Source of the DNA: Pleurotus djamor | Lineage: Eukaryota > Basidiomycota > Agaricomycetes > Agaricales > Pleurotaceae | Direction: 5' to 3' | Length of the DNA stretch: 64,000 nucleotides | Assembly (NCBI GenBank): GCA_029747585.1 | Contig: JAPEVF010000018.1 | Span: 124,001 to 188,000 of the forward strand | Part shown: positions 1-10,105 of the stretch, one piece after another | How the letters are laid out: each line of letters starts with the position of its first letter | How positions within the stretch are numbered: the stretch's first letter is position 1 | Position numbers and translations under genes: made by a program | The notes under the pieces: generated by a model | Told to the model about the DNA's origin: nothing | What the model saw: only the letters and a program-made list of their open reading frames with translations | Databases searched by the model: none

Positions 1-515
1 GTTTCTCAAAGGAAGCTGCTCTGACTCTGGCCGCCGCCTCTATCATTTGCTCGGATTTGCATATACGCCGAATACTTGTGTCGATTTTCCTGTGACTTGC
101 CGATCATCCACTCTGTGAGCCAGGAGCCCGCCGCCTCTTCCTTCGTAAGGAACTGTTGTCCCTGCTCGTATTACACCGCTGAAGCTTGTGACATCAAGCT
201 AGAACGAGGATGCGGTATGGGCCGTCGCACCATGTCACATTCCCGGTCGCTCCGACTCGCTCGACGTGTCTGATCATNAATCGTGACGGACTCCATTTAC
301 CCACTTCCCAAGATGGAGTGGCAGACCCGGAAGTGAGGCTGATCTANNAAAATGNAAACCAATCGACNCNTTACCNGNNCNAAGGGTCGTTCAATGAAAA
401 TANGNNTTGACCANCACTNAGCCCATTGTCAGTCAGAGTGCCTTAATTCGGGACACCAGAATGGGTACACACAAAGAACGACCCTGCCTGCTATACCCAC
501 CGAAGGATCGACTGT

Positions 516-641
516 CTAAATGAAGCACCCGTATGGACGAATGTAGCCCATGGATCCGTCGATCTCGATCATCCTTCATTGTATGTTTTCTCCTCCATCG
601 AAGATTACTAAATCGGGCCACCGTTCAGATGAATGTGGTCC
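516..641 (+). promoter_or_regulatory. Paired 34-bp promoter motif upstream of family H gene
   Basis: Two related boxes (516-550 and 608-641) read, on the opposite strand, as GG(a/g)CyACATTC(a/g)TC followed by ACGG. Their starts are 92 bp apart. The same pair with the same spacing occurs upstream of the other two H genes, including the diverged third copy. A TATA-like 'catatataaacc' lies downstream at about 736. Function as a binding site is inferred from conservation only. Confidence 0.5.
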
Positions 642-946
642 ATTAGTCGGCCACCCTCTGTGGTTTCTCATTGTCTGTTTCCACAATCGTCGACCAAGTT
701 CGTTTCCAACTCCGGCGGTGGCCTTCGTTCCTCCAAACATATATAAACCCTATAACTTTCTTCCTCTCGTCCTCCCTCAGCTCACTTGTCAGCTTCGGAG
801 ACTCCTCCCTTTATAAACAGGTACGCCGCCCTCGCCCCCATCTCTCTTGATTTCCCCTCCTCACCCCATCATAGATTTGATATCTGGTCGGCTTTGCATC
901 ATCAGCCCCTTCCTCACCATTCCCACCATCCACGCTATATCCAACA

Positions 947-1441
947 ATGCCCTTTCTACCTAACTTTGGTCGAGTCGAAGGCGTCCCCCGCGCCGTAGGT
1001 CTCAACGGCTATCCCGACAAAGTCGTCGGGCCTTTGAAGGTCTTCTTGGTCGTCAAACCTGTTCAAGGCATGTCCGTCAAGACAGACGCGTCCTATTGGT
1101 CGATTGCCTGGGACGTCGGATTCACCGCCTCCAAGAGTATTGCTCGTCGCCGCGGGGGACTGACGCAGACGCTCAAAGGCTGGGCCAACTGGGGCATGGA
1201 ATCATGGGCTCTCACCGACGGGGACCTAGCGCATCTGGTCCCGATTGAAATCAAGGCNTTGACCTACGCTGAGCGTCAGAGGCTCGAGAGTATCATCGAC
1301 CATCAACAGGTCCAATCCCCCGGCCATCCTCAAGTGTGGTGTCGCGATGTTTTAGCCTCGTGCGTTCAAGCTGGTCTCTTCACCCAGGCTGAAGTGCAAG
1401 CGGCCGTTCAAAAGGCGTTGTCGGTCCCTGCCCGTCGCTGA
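947..1441 (+). CDS. Family H protein copy 1, function unknown, 164 aa
   Basis: This is a single-exon gene starting at ATG 947 and ending TGA at 1441. I do not recognise a named family. The middle shows a beta-strand pattern (VFLVVKP... YWSIAWDVG), then a GLTQ/WANW segment, and near the C-terminus the words QVWCRDVL and AGLFTQAEV. That layout loosely recalls fungal DUF6914-type proteins, but this is weak inference. There is no signal peptide or membrane segment, so the product is probably soluble and intracellular. A 5' UTR intron is likely at 821-874 (aacag|gtacgc ... atcatag|atttga), and donor and acceptor are conserved in all three copies. The protein is identical to the copy at 15550-16044 and roughly 55-60% identical to that at 20923-21417. 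One codon contains N (1258). Confidence 0.85.
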   Translation: MPFLPNFGRVEGVPRAVGLNGYPDKVVGPLKVFLVVKPVQGMSVKTDASYWSIAWDVGFTASKSIARRRGGLTQTLKGWANWGMESWALTDGDLAHLVPIEIKXLTYAERQRLESIIDHQQVQSPGHPQVWCRDVLASCVQAGLFTQAEVQAAVQKALSVPARR

Positions 1442-1445
1442 AAGC

Positions 1446-1824
1446 ATCGCCGCATCTCTTTACTTTGCGCATCCTTAGTGTACCATTAGCACCTCATATT
1501 TTGCATCCATCCTTTGTAACTATCGGTTTCTTATCCACATCTTGTTCTCTTTACTACGTTCGCCAAGCGTACGCTATCTTGTCATATTTCTGGCATATCT
1601 TATCTGACTTACGCCGCGCATCATGTAACACTTGCGCTGGCCCCATAAATGCTATCCCCTGACCAGCCTCCGCGCCCAAAACCTAGCACGGCGGTGAGAG
1701 CATTACGACATCTCTTTACTTCTCGCATCCATAGTGTGACATTAGCATTCCATATACATATTGCGACCATCCTTTGTAACAATCATTTTTTTTATTCACA
1801 ACTTGTTCTTTTCACTAACGTGCT
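1446..1824 (+). repeat. Tandem duplication of H 3' flank
   Basis: The segment 1446-1566, just after the stop codon, is repeated imperfectly at 1699-1824. Shared words include 'catctctttact', 'atccttagtg/atccatagtg', 'accatcctttgtaac' and 'cttgttctyttyact'. The second unit lies outside the inverted arm and is absent beside the right arm. Confidence 0.75.
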
Positions 1825-1989
1825 TCGGAGGTGACACGATGGCAACCACAACCTGCCTTATTGGGCTACAAGCTTTCCATCTTTGGCAATTGTGGCAGTG
1901 CTTTCGTTGGGCATTGGTCCTTGGTTAAGTCTTCAAAGCTTCAAGCTTCAAGTTTCAATCAAGCTTCAAGCCAGCTTTTCCTTTCCTCT

Positions 1990-2405
1990 ACTCAAAGGTC
2001 TTCGGCTCTATGATTTCTTCTCCCCTGTCTCTACTCTATATCTCTTCTGTAATCTCGACCCAGTCCTCTCTGAAACCCATACCCCACTACAAGTATTCTC
2101 TCCCAACGTGTAATACTAGTACGAACTTCATGGATGAAACTGTTTCCGAACCATCGACCTCTCGCGAAATGTCACCTCGCGTCAAGCTGCTGGAGGTTCC
2201 GCCCCGCACGACACACGATCTCTGTCTGAATACTGCTGCCTTATATTGATCTCCTCGCGAGTTTCTCTTTGTCGCTCTTCAGGTATGAAGGGGTGAAGAA
2301 GTTCGACCCATTTAAAGGCAATCCCAACTTTGAGCTCGAAGGCAAAGTTCAATTGAGTCGTGCTACGTCATGGGGCGCACTCCTCTTGAGCCGTAGTGTA
2401 TACTA
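1990..2405 (+). pseudogene. Decayed relic of family L membrane protein
   Basis: Three translated fragments in different frames match the family L genes at 13402-18769. A start 'MISSPLSLLYISSVIS' (2010) resembles the L signal peptide. 'VKLLEVPPRTTHDL' (about 2176) resembles the L segment ILKVPxxxRxLF. 'NPNFELEG' followed by 'SRATSWGAL' (about 2310-2385) resembles the second-module start CNPNFEFEG...NSATSWAAP. Order and direction match the family, but stops, frame changes and a missing middle rule out an intact gene. It lies downstream of H copy 1 in the same direction, as in the other H-L pairs. Confidence 0.7.
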
Positions 2406-2598
2406 AGTAGCTCCCGTAGCCCATAGCTTATATGTCAGCGAACGGAATGAAACTCACCGTCCCAAGTCCTTGTCGCACAATAGGAGGCAGCACCAGGAGG
2501 TTCCTATCAGTTTTAATCTCCGCGGCTGCTTCGGGATGACCTCGATTCCACCATCCTTCCAAATCGATCTACTTCCCCTACTCTATTCCAACACGACC

Positions 2599-4110
2599 AT
2601 GGCTCCCTTACGAGTTGGATACGGTATGTAATTTCTCCCAACAGTCATGTCACATGAATGAAGAAGCCCATATACATGGTCATTTCATTTCACTTTTGTG
2701 TCAACCAACAAAGTCCGAGAACATTTCTCCTCGCCCCTGCTTCAGTTCGACGCCGATGACCAAGGGTCTACGTTTACCCTCGTTGAATGTCCGAGTAAGA
2801 TCGTTCCCTTGCTCTTCTTGGTGGATAATAGTTAACGATCAACGTGTTCAAAGGTGGAACAGGCCAATTGATAAGTCGTTTGACAAACGATGAAATAGAC
2901 ATCGCGATGTATGTAACCTCAACAATTCAATTAATTACCCTCCTCGTAAATCTATCACCGTCAGTGCACTCACAGATCCTCTCATCTCGGGGATCGCAAA
3001 GGGGAATACGGCTTATAAGCTCGTAGGGAGCTACGTCTCTACCCCCTTGAACTGGTGAGAACCTTTCTTGATCCAGACGCTCATTGTCATTCCAAGGACC
3101 TACTGAAAGGGGATTCACCCAACAGGGCAGTTATCACAGGAAAGGATACCCCATACANAAGTATTGCTGATCTCCGTCAGACGACCTTGGGGATCTCACG
3201 CCCGGGAAGGTAAATTCTTATCATTTACCTGAAGGCGTACCGTGAATTTTAAGTTCTCTTCGGTTTCCATTTGGTTCGGCGGATCGGACCTCTGTACTAA
3301 CGTGTTAACCTGTTGATGCATCCAGTGGGAGTCAAACAATGGCGTATGTGATGGCGCTGCAGCAAGGTTGGGGGACTGGTGATATTTCGTTTAAAGGTCT
3401 GNATCCTNCGCTCAGAGTAGCTATATAATCTCACCATTCGTTTGCCAGTAAACAATGATATCCATGGCCTCATCCAATCCGTCAATGACGGAACGACCAG
3501 TGCCTTTATGTGGGAATGGTTTACCACCAAACCATGGGTCGATCGCGGCGAAGCTCGATTCGTCAGTCCAGTCTATTCANGTCTTCTCAGAATATGAACA
3601 CCCTCCTCGCTTGTCAGATCGGGTCCGTCCCAACACCGTGGCCGTCTTGGCTAATCGCAGCACACCCAACCAGAGCACCAAACAACCAACTCAAAACATT
3701 TCTTACCAAACTAACAACTTACGTCCGCGCGTTCGACGACTCCGCAAGTCGTGCTGGACCGGATGTGGACTTCATCAAGACACACTTTGGCTACGATGAA
3801 GCAGATATTAAAGTCAGTTTACCCCGTAAAGCTCCCGAAACNCCTTTTGTTGACAAGGACTCCATTGACATTCGTAGGCTTGGCTGGAGACTGTCGGCTA
3901 TCCCGCGGATTGTGCGATCATTCCGAAGGTCGTTATCTCTGACACCCTGAGGTGTGCATCCNTCTACTTCCTTCCCCATGCAGCGAANCNCATACCNTTG
4001 GCTGTCTCTCCACATGTAGCATGCTTGAACGAGCCGGGGTCATCACCTCACCCGAGTCTGGTNTCGACATATCGAACTTNGTCAANGAGGATGTAGTTAC
4101 GTTGGGTTAA
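2599..4110 (+). CDS. Ca3427-like periplasmic-binding-protein fold (PBP type II)
   Basis: Conceptual splicing gives a protein starting MAPLRVGYVREHFSSPL, with VECPSGTGQL, DIAIALTDPLI, a WAVITGKDTPY segment, SRPGSGSQTMAY, FMWEWFTTKPWVD and a C-terminal ADCAIIPKVV...LERAGVI region. These match the Ca3427-like family, which resembles bacterial ABC-transporter substrate-binding proteins and is common in fungi. About eight exons are needed; clear introns are at about 2626-2716, 2782-2840, 2909-2962, 3055-3125, 3209-3325, 3391-3456, about 3570-3618, 3811-3869 and 3949-4019. The intron near 3580 is uncertain because an N sits at the donor. No signal peptide is seen, so the protein is probably cytosolic. 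The ligand is unknown; a role in binding a thiamine-precursor-like small molecule is only a family-level guess. Stop TAA is at 4108-4110. Confidence 0.82.
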
Positions 4111-4477
4111 GGACAGCGGATCTGGGGTATGTTCAACAAATCAACAAACTTGTATGAACTCGGTATTGGGAGTGTTTTAGCGTAGAATGGAGTATATAAG
4201 GTCCCATAAGATGAACATAAATACGAGAGGGGGAAATAAAGTAATGCAAAGATGTAGCGGNAATGAGCTGTACAGTATGAAATAGAGAGCAAGGAGAGTA
4301 TACAAGCAAGTAAGGTAGTCCGAGTCGGAAAAGTGTCACTGGGTATGTGTCAAAACCAAAAGTGTCTGTTACTGCTATGGGAGCTCCAGATGGTCAGAAT
4401 AGGAATTCAGAAGCCTAGAAGCGTCGAAGAAGCATCAGAATTAATCACCGCGCTCATTTTCATTCTACTTAGAAGAC

Positions 4478-6686
4478 TCACTTGAACCANAAACGCCCTC
4501 CTCCGCTTTTCTCCCTGACAAGCTCAAGCTCCCTCTTCACCCCAACCCATCGATCAAAACACTCCAACAACGCCTGCCTGCTCTCCCTCGTTCCTTCCCC
4601 CTCGATAATCCATTCCCCCATCCATCCTTCACCAGGCTCACCATCGCCCACAGNATCCCCAGCTTGAGGGAACCGCACAGCTCGAGCGAGCCACATGTAT
4701 TTCTTCACCACCGCGTACCCGTTCGGTGAATGNGGACTCTTCACCCTCGTCGATGCATTGACAAGCGTCATTTGAGGTCCCTCGTGGAACCGAGGTAGCC
4801 GATCGAGTATAAAGGTTGGGTTCGTCAAGGTAGGCATGATGTGTGTGTAATAGAACGGTGATGGCAGCGAGAGGGGATCGGAGATAGGAAGCGAATTCGG
4901 CGGGGANTAGGGAATCAAGTATTCCCCGTCGAAAACAAGCCACTTCTGCCCCTGTGTGTCGTCTTCGTCAGAAGGTATATACACATACGAATCGTCTGGT
5001 CCAGCAATGGCTCGCTGTCCNCCCGGTACGTATCCAAGGTTACATACCACATCGCCGATCGAGAGGTGATTCCAAAGCCTNGATTCCACCAATTGGTCTT
5101 TACACCTCTCCAGATTCTGCGAAACATCCGACATCTCGGCACAAGGGACAAATACGCGCAGAATAGGGGCCCGAGCCCGCCAAGTCGCGAGTGTCAGGTC
5201 ATGTGGGGGTGGGGCAATTGACTGACAGGTAGAAAGGTGGGTAGACCCGGAAGGTGAGGGCGTTCCGAGGGAAGATAACGGTGCGTCGCCGGTGGAACTG
5301 CGCGAAAGCGGAGAACGTGAAGGACTCGAGTCGATAGACGAGTCACTCGAAGTATTCACAGCCATGAACCGTCGATTCGGTCCTGGGCGTTTCATGGGAG
5401 TCGTGTAACCATTCGGCAGCAACATGCTCGTCCTTCTGCTGCCTGTCATGGCACGGCTTCCTTCATCATCGGATTGCGTCAAGGATCGAGGAANACGCGT
5501 TGACGGTCTTCTCCAACCACCTGAGTAGTATTTNAGGGCCCGAGGTAGGTCAGCCGGTGGAGGTGGTGGTGGGGCTTGGGGGTGAACTAGCCTAGACAGC
5601 CGCTTCTTNGCTTTCGTGGTCAGGGATCCCGATGACTTTGCGTCTTGTGGCGTTGGTTTGTGCAATTGAGCCAGTCTCTGGCGCTGATGAAGTCCGGGAG
5701 CCATATCAGCAACGCTATGCCCACGAATATGGTTACTGTTGACGCTGGGTTGTCTTGATCGGAGACTTCTATGGGTATANTCAGGGTTGTTCGGCTGTTC
5801 GGTNAGCTGGTATGAAAGTGGGGCAGGAAATGTGAGTTCACGGAGGACGGGGCGCTGGGGGTTGCGTAAGGTAGATTGGGTATCTTCTCGGGGTTCTGGT
5901 GGTATGGGGAAGGCTGAACTATGAACGATAGATTGNAGCAAAAGGACAGCACGCGAATGGGCTTGCGTCAGGGCAATCAGGCGTTGCGTGCAGTCCGCTT
6001 GTTCCAGGGTCGGAAGAATATCAGCGGAGAGGCAGGTAAGTGCGTGCATTGGATACCGATGGAGGGGCACTGATTGGGAGACGACTGGGGCAAGNGGACG
6101 GAGATTCGGAATGATGAGGTGCAGAAACGGTGAGTAATGACTCACGAAGTAAACCCAAGTCCTGCAAGCTGATCTGGACATCTTGGTATCGTCTTAGATC
6201 GCGGAAACGCACTGCCTCTCTGTAACCAGGGATGAATCGGGAGAGGACGATGTCCTTGGTCTCAAGTGGACCGACGAGATTGNGGCAGTCTCTACAGGTG
6301 CTTGCAAGCGAAAAGAAATCGGACCACGACATGAACTTGAGCAGAGAGTCTAGGATGCGGGGTTTCTGCTTGAGGAGGACAGGGAGGCTGATGGAACGCG
6401 TTTGGAGCGGTAGGAACGAGGATAACGGTCTCGATGGTGTCANTGATGATGAAGAGCGAACAGTGTCAGTGCTCCGCACCCGTGGTCTGACATTTNTNCG
6501 GATTGTGGAAGTTGTGGGGGATTTTGGGATGGGTGGTAGGTCCCTGTCGCGGAAGGAAAGTGGTCTCTGGGTTGAGACCGTGCTTGCGCTGTCTAGACGA
6601 TTTCTAGCGGGGGACATGGAGGGAGCTGCGAAGATGTGTTCGTCGACGAGCAGCGGTGGTGCCAATGAGGTGAGTGTCACGGCCAT
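4478..6686 (-). CDS. Large F-box-like protein, about 710 aa
   Basis: Two exons (6686-6146 and 6069-4478) are joined across a 76-bp intron. The N-terminal 60-100 residues are Ser/Pro-rich. Next comes an F-box-like helix region: 'ILDSLLKFMSWSDFFSLAS' and 'TCRDCXNLV', then 'KDIVLSRFIPGYREAVRF'. The middle (about residues 250-480) is low-complexity, with Pro runs and many SR/SP motifs. The C-terminal 230 residues form a second conserved region with SIGDVVCNLGYVP, QKWLVFDGEYLIP, FILDRLPRFHEGPQM, YMWLARAVRFPQAGD and WIIEGEGTRESRQALLECFD. This layout is shared by fungal F-box-domain proteins of unknown target. If it acts as an F-box protein it would bridge Skp1 and a substrate, but this is inferred. 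It has several N-containing codons. Confidence 0.72.
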
Positions 6687-7317
6687 TAATACCAGATGGG
6701 GTCTCTTCCTTGGGTGGTAGGTAATGGGTGGAGCGAAGGGGATCAGGCAAGGCTTGGAATGCTTGCTACTTTAGACCGGGGACATATGGGGACAAGCGAC
6801 AGATGGGNTGAGAGCGCTGGGCGAGGCGGTGCGCAAGGGGAGAAGAGAAGAGAGATAAGTTACGGGCGATGATTGAAAATAACAAAGTCCTCGACGGGCA
6901 TGCCTGACCATCCCTCCATAAATTATCACAAATATTTTTCATTGGTCGGCAATCCCATGACATAGCACGGCCCGAGCCTAGATACGGGCGTTAAAGCGTC
7001 CGACCTCACCGGGCGATTGCTTGATGTGGTAGTCTAACGTCACGAACGTGGGAGGATGATGCCATTTTGTGTTCATGTTTCTCCGACCCGGTTGACGAGG
7101 CTGCGNTNTCACGTTGAATTCAAGGTTCATGATGGAAAAGAAGCGTATCTATCTCAGATTTTGAGAGGACATCTACGGTTACAATTACGTTTCCGTACGT
7201 CCAGGACGGAGCCGGCAAACCAACGGCATATCAATTTTGTGTGAGGCTCCTGTCTTCCTCCTATATATAGTACTCCAGTTCGCAGCAGAAGCATCAAAGT
7301 TCAAGCCAGAGAGCATC
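6687..7317. other. Intergenic, divergent promoters
   Basis: This is the shared upstream region of the minus-strand F-box-like gene and the plus-strand genes that follow. A TATA-like box 'ctatatatagta' at about 7260 lies some 55 bp before ATG 7318. No coding segment is convincing. Confidence 0.5.
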
Positions 7318-7590
7318 ATGTCGCCTTTCACGCCCGTACGTCTGCTTTACACTTGCTGGGGATATCGATACTCCACAGGTAGTTAGACTCCCCACCTNNN
7401 TCACTTGAGCGCTGAGTTGGTCTCGGGGGCTGAGCATGGNATTGAGAGCCNTAAGAAACTTCAAGTTAATCTTNANTTACGCGCGTATCTTACACGCGGA
7501 GATGCGGAANAACAAGGATTAGCAACGATATTGGAGACCGTTTTACGTGGAGGAGGCGCCCCTGCCCGAGCTCCTGTTTGATCGTCACCT
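7318..7590 (+). CDS. Small hypothetical protein, about 60 aa
   Basis: ATG 7318 follows a TATA box by about 55 bp. The first exon (MSPFTP) ends at a gtacgt donor, and the second begins near 7414, reading LVSGAEHGIES, then KKLQVNL, RAYLTRGDAEEQGLATILE and a GGGAPARAPV end with TGA at 7588-7590. The predicted product is helical, acidic-basic and soluble. I do not recognise a family. The acceptor lies next to N bases, so the joint is uncertain. The next gene starts 74 bp downstream, so this could instead be a 5' leader or uORF of that gene. Confidence 0.45.
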
Positions 7591-7663
7591 GACTCGTCAC
7601 CCCTGANTGTATCCACTGCGCCGCAGTTGCTTCGAAGNNCGNNCNGACGTGAGGAAAGCCTGC

Positions 7664-9896
7664 ATGCCACTTCGTTTCGCATATTACTGCTCCGGACATG
7701 GTGCGCCCGCTGTTTCCAATTCTGATGCTCAAATGATCGCTAACTCTTTCTATTGATCCAGGTTATGGCCACGCAACACGCGTTTCTGCATTTGCATGCC
7801 ATTTACTGAGTCTGAATGACCGCGATAAACCTGTCATCCACATCGTGTCCTCTGCGCCGAAACATGTTTTTGCGGACAGCATTGCCCGCGGCGCGCAGTA
7901 TCGCTACGCAGAGATTGATCCCGTTATCGTGCAACCCTTGGCGTAAGCACTGCATTNCGTTTAAGCTCGTGTTCATAACGTTGTCACATCTCAGATACCG
8001 CGTTGATCGTCAGAAGAGCNTGCAGGTCCTCAAGCTCTTCCTTTCGAAGAAGGAAAGTCTNCTTGAGGTAGAGCGAACCTGGTTACGNGAGACAAAAATC
8101 AACTGTGTCCTCAGCGATGCCGCGTTTCTGGGATGGTGCGTGTGCAATTGCATGGTCAGTNCCCACGGCACGAATGGAAACTCATAAGCTCCTAGTCTCG
8201 CTGCGAAATCGGCNGGAATNCCTTCGANTTTGATCACAAACTTTACGTTTGACTCGGTGTATAGTTACCTTTCTACTGCGCTCATCGACGGCNTTGCCTC
8301 TCCAGATCCAGGACTGCGCCCACCGCGTAAGCGTACACACGCAACGAACCACGCCGCAAATCATCACCGTCATACATCCAGCTTTGATGCCCTCATACCG
8401 GACATTCCAATTCCCCTTCATGAGNTAGCACCTTTGGTAGATCAAATACACCAAGGCTATCGATGTGCTGATCTCCTACTTCTGCTACCTGGAGCNATAC
8501 CNATNCCCTCGTTCCCCATATCACCTCGCCTGCCTTCACCCAACTGGGTNGACATCAAGTCCAATCGCTTCTTCCCCGAAGTCGTACAACACCTGATCCA
8601 AGCAACNACCTCATACACCCTTCATCCTCCAATCCAACACCCTTGTTTCCCTTATCAGATTCCTCGTTCTGTCATCCAGGCGCCTCTCCTCGTTCGTCCC
8701 CCATCTTCCGGAATCTACACGGAACGAGGACGTTCGGAATTGCTTTCGTCGATCGGAGTGCCCCTGGAATATCACGATGCCAAGAAAACGCGTATCCTTA
8801 TAGTCTCGTTTGGTGGACAGGTATTTCGCAGACCGAGTCGCACGCCGAGTAGGTCGGCGACACCGACAGGTGGCAGTCGAAGTAACTCGCCAGAGCGTAA
8901 GAATAATCCGGCGTCTCCCATTACACCCAAGAAGTCAATTTCCCAGAATAATGAGCCCCCGACAATCAATGGCTTAGGGATCATGGANGTGCCTTCGCTG
9001 AATGTTGCGATGCCGATGCCNGAGTCACCGNTGATACCTTCTGCNCCGTCACGTATAGCTACACCTTCGCATATCTGGATNCCTGGCGCGCCGCCTGCAT
9101 CGAAACCGCCACACCTCACATCACCTGCAGTGAATCAACATCAACATACTGCCGGGCCGGTGCCTATCGTGGCNACCATACCGCCGACACCTGACGTCCA
9201 TGATGNGTCTGCNTCTGCATCATCATCACCCGAGACCGATGCCGAGGTCAATGGTGAGGAGGATATTCGGTTGTTACCTGACATGTCGTGGATCGCTGTG
9301 GTTTGTGGTGTTTCGAAGGAACAGTGGAGTGCTAACCAGAAGGATGGATCGTCCGAATTGCCGGATGGGTTTTATGTCGCACCGAGAGACATTTACATGC
9401 CTGATCTAACGGCAGTGGGGGATGTGTTGNTGGGTAAATTGGTGTGTTGTATGGATTTCAGAGTTCTACGACACGGCTGAGCTAATTGTGNGGGTTTAGG
9501 GATATGGAACTGTTTCGGAGTGTGTTGATGCTTGCACACCCTTCGTCTACGGTGAGTGTCCACTCTCTTGTCTTGGAGACGCGTCAAATTGAATTCTGCG
9601 TTTATGTAGTGTCTCGACCGCTCTTCATTGAAGAACACGGTCTTCGATTACTCTTAGATCGCGNAGGTGTCGGGATAGAACTTTCCCGAGAGTCGTACGA
9701 ACTCGGTGATTGGGCGAGCGCTGTCGAAGAGGCGTACGCNAAAGGCCAAGAGAAGAAGTCGNCGAAGAGNGAAGCNATGCAGGCCATTGCCAACTCTCCT
9801 TTGGAANTGAATGGCCATGGCCACGGNGATAGACAAGCTGAGGGGAGGGAAATGGCGCAGAGCGTCGTGGATTGGGTTAAGAAATGGACTTTGTAG
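7664..9896 (+). CDS. GT-B fold protein related to the L-arabinokinase N-terminal domain
   Basis: The protein starts MPLRFAYYCSGHG and continues YGHATRVSAFACHLL after a first intron (donor after 7697). This glycine-rich motif is typical of the glycosyltransferase-like N-terminal half of plant L-arabinokinase. Further matches are HIVSSAPKHVF, INCVLSDAAFLGCLAAKSAGIPS, SWIAVVCGV, GKLGYGTVSECVDACTPFVYV and PLFIEEHGLRLLLDR...GVGIELSRESYELGDWA. Introns follow at about 7942-7994, 8135-8190, 9440-9498 and 9557-9609. Between the two Rossmann-like halves lies a Ser/Pro/Thr-rich insertion (about 8830-9270). No GHMP sugar-kinase domain follows, so the protein stops after the GT-B part. It is probably a nucleotide-sugar-dependent or sugar-binding enzyme in the cytosol; the substrate is unknown. 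Confidence 0.78.
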
Positions 9897-10105
9897 CATG
9901 GATAATGTACTTAGACTGGATTGGATTGTTGTCTGTTCTACTATGGACTTGTAAAAATTATGCTAAATAATGCTTCCGCCCGCCACCANCCGCGGGGAAG
10001 GCGGAGAAGCCCAAATGCAGAAGGCCTACCACCTAAGCGCCCATTTCGCGTATCTCGAGTCAAGCGACTTCNCTCCCTCCTCCTTCTCNNCNACCAACCA
10101 CCACC

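Larger units (their letters stand above)
305..1694 (+). repeat. Left arm of 1.4-kb inverted repeat
   Basis: This block matches 15296-16710 in reverse complement almost base for base. It includes promoter, 5' UTR, the 164-residue gene and 3' flank. Similarity starts near the words 'gtggcagacccggaag' (about 311) with weak similarity just before, and ends near 'cacggcgg' (about 1694). The encoded proteins are identical apart from one codon containing N. The left arm has a tight cluster of N bases at 344-419, where the right arm reads cleanly. Confidence 0.93.

Noticed and set aside
4482..5166. Plus-strand open frames opposite the F-box-like gene
   Set aside because: They are shadows of the minus-strand gene, which has better codon use and conserved motifs.
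8820..8831. Possible tiny intron in the GT-B gene at 'gtatttcgcag'
   Set aside because: Eleven bases is too short for an intron, and the reading frame continues through it.
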